Below, in pieces: positions 5,511 through 6,325 of a DNA stretch of 6,325 bases. The stretch spans positions 1 to 6,325 of the forward strand of contig JAUILJ010000496.1 in the NCBI GenBank assembly GCA_030433055.1. Reading direction: 5' to 3'. The DNA comes from Polyangia bacterium (lineage in GTDB: Bacteria; Myxococcota_A; Polyangia; Polyangiales; Polyangiaceae). Within the stretch, counting starts at the first letter, position 1, and every line of letters starts with the position of its first letter. The position numbers were made by a program, and so were the translations under genes. Below the pieces are notes generated by a model. The model saw nothing but the letters and a program-made list of their open reading frames with translations, made no database searches and was not told the origin of the DNA.

Positions 5511-6323
5511 TGGAGCGATCACTGGAATGCCCGCAGCCATACCTTCTTGGACGACCTGACAGAAGGTTTCGCGCTCACCGGGAGCTACCAGCAAGTCCAG
5601 TGATGCCGTAGCCCGACCAAGCTCGACGCCACCTAGGAGGCCGGTGAATATCGCGTTTGGGAGCAGCGACTGGAGTTCTGCTCGCTGTGGTCCATCCCCG
5701 ATGACCACGAGTTGAATCCGCGGGTCATGAGCAAGGATGCGAAGGGCCTCGACTCGCTTCTCCGGCGCCAGTCGCCCCACGTAGCCCACGAGTGTGCGGC
5801 TTGGATCGGGTGAGAGCCATTTGGTACGAAGTTCCGGAGACTTGCGTCTGGGGTCGAATTGCTCTGTATCAACACCGCGTCCCCAGAGGGCGACTTTGCG
5901 GATACCGAGCGACCTGAGGTAGTCCATCGATGCGGTGGACGGAGCCAAGGTCAAGTCGGCCTCTCGGTGAACCTTCCGAATCAGCGCATCGGACAAGGCG
6001 CCAACGGGTGAAAGGCGATAGTGCCGCGCGAAGCCCGAGACGTCTGTTTGGAAGACCGCGACGGTTGCCGTTGGCAGCGGCATAGCCGCGCGTAGGGCCT
6101 GGTGTCCCAGGACAAAAGGGGAGGCAAGGTGAATGACATCCGGCCGGATGCTCGCGAGTAGTGATCGCAGCTTGCCTACCGTTCGGTAGCCAACGTCAAT
6201 GTGCATCCCGGGAACTGCCCACGAAGTGACCGAGTGAACAAGAACACCGTCATCGGTGTATTCCGGTGCGGGGTCCGGCGCGATGATCTCAACGTGGTGA
6301 GCCTGGGCCGTGAGGTGTCGCGC
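5490..6323 (-). CDS. GT4 family glycosyltransferase, PimB/MgtA-like (GDP-mannose type), both ends missing
   Basis: About 278 residues of a GT-B fold, retaining-type glycosyltransferase. It probably transfers mannose from a nucleotide sugar to a lipid or glycan at the inner face of the membrane. The frame is open to the window edge, ahead of the Met at 6206, and that upstream part is coding: it reads HVEIIAPDPAPEYTDDG, a normal N-domain segment. Then come RPDVIHLASPF, FQTDVSGFARHY, RGVDTEQFDP, the sugar-nucleotide site VGYVGRLAPEKR (Arg and Lys at about fragment residues 184 and 189), GDGPQRAEL, and the E-x7-E motif in RETFCQVVQEGMAAG (Glu at about 252 and 260). After APDIGGPRD (ending near 5490) the frame enters antisense pump sequence and the final helices are absent. 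These motifs follow the actinobacterial PimB/MgtA mannosyltransferase pattern more than other GT4 groups. The GDP-mannose donor is inferred from that likeness. Lower GC than the pump block suggests a different source. Confidence 0.88.
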
Positions 6324-6325
6324 TG

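Noticed and set aside
5511..5603. C-terminal 30 residues of the pump frame as a real alternative C-terminus
   Set aside because: The bases are the antisense of conserved glycosyltransferase motifs (E-x7-E region), so the tail is a product of the join.
1..6325. CRISPR arrays, tRNA or rRNA genes, insertion sequences
   Set aside because: No regular direct repeats with spacers, no RNA-gene signatures and no transposase or terminal inverted repeats were seen; no mobile element marks either breakpoint.

Overview
The window looks like a composite of three blocks. Block 1 (about 1-305) is the inside of an EAL-domain gene (+). Block 2 (about 305-5510) holds the start of a Hanks-type Ser/Thr kinase (-), a 350-base divergent intergenic region, and a four-gene rightward heavy-metal efflux operon. 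Block 3 (about 5490-6325) is the inside of a GT4 glycosyltransferase gene (-). At both block boundaries two opposing, well-conserved domains stop in mid-domain against each other, and neither missing half occurs in the window. The outer blocks are also less GC-rich (58% by hand count over the first 300 bases) than the middle (about two thirds in sampled lines). A chimeric assembly or amplification product is the simplest reading; a real rearrangement is possible.

The middle block suggests a GC-rich deltaproteobacterial lineage such as Myxococcota. This rests on its Hanks-type kinase and on Cys-rich lipoproteins in front of an RND pump, and it is an inference. The glycosyltransferase resembles actinobacterial PimB/MgtA-type mannosyltransferases, so the flanks may come from another organism.

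The operon reads: a Cys-rich exported small protein (967-1356); a small lipoprotein with two DWCxEH repeats (1528-1857); a CzcB/CusB-type adaptor lipoprotein with four more such repeats ahead of the usual adaptor domains (1854-3407); and a CzcA-type RND pump (3408 to about 5510, truncated). The last three genes are tightly coupled: an ATGA overlap, then abutting genes. The pump carries the DFG-x3-D-x6-EN residues of divalent-cation (Co/Zn/Cd-type) pumps rather than the CusA pattern. No outer-membrane factor (CzcC) is present; it could lie beyond the 3' break.

The most interesting element is the repeat family itself. Each unit is an apparent CxxH-x6-CxxC metal knuckle. Units pair with an exact 28-residue period, and the pair occurs three times across two adjacent genes. 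This suggests a periplasmic metal-buffering or metal-delivery module built onto the pump's adaptor and also made as a separate lipoprotein. Upstream, at 727-744, is a perfect-arm dyad resembling CsoR-type copper/metal operators.
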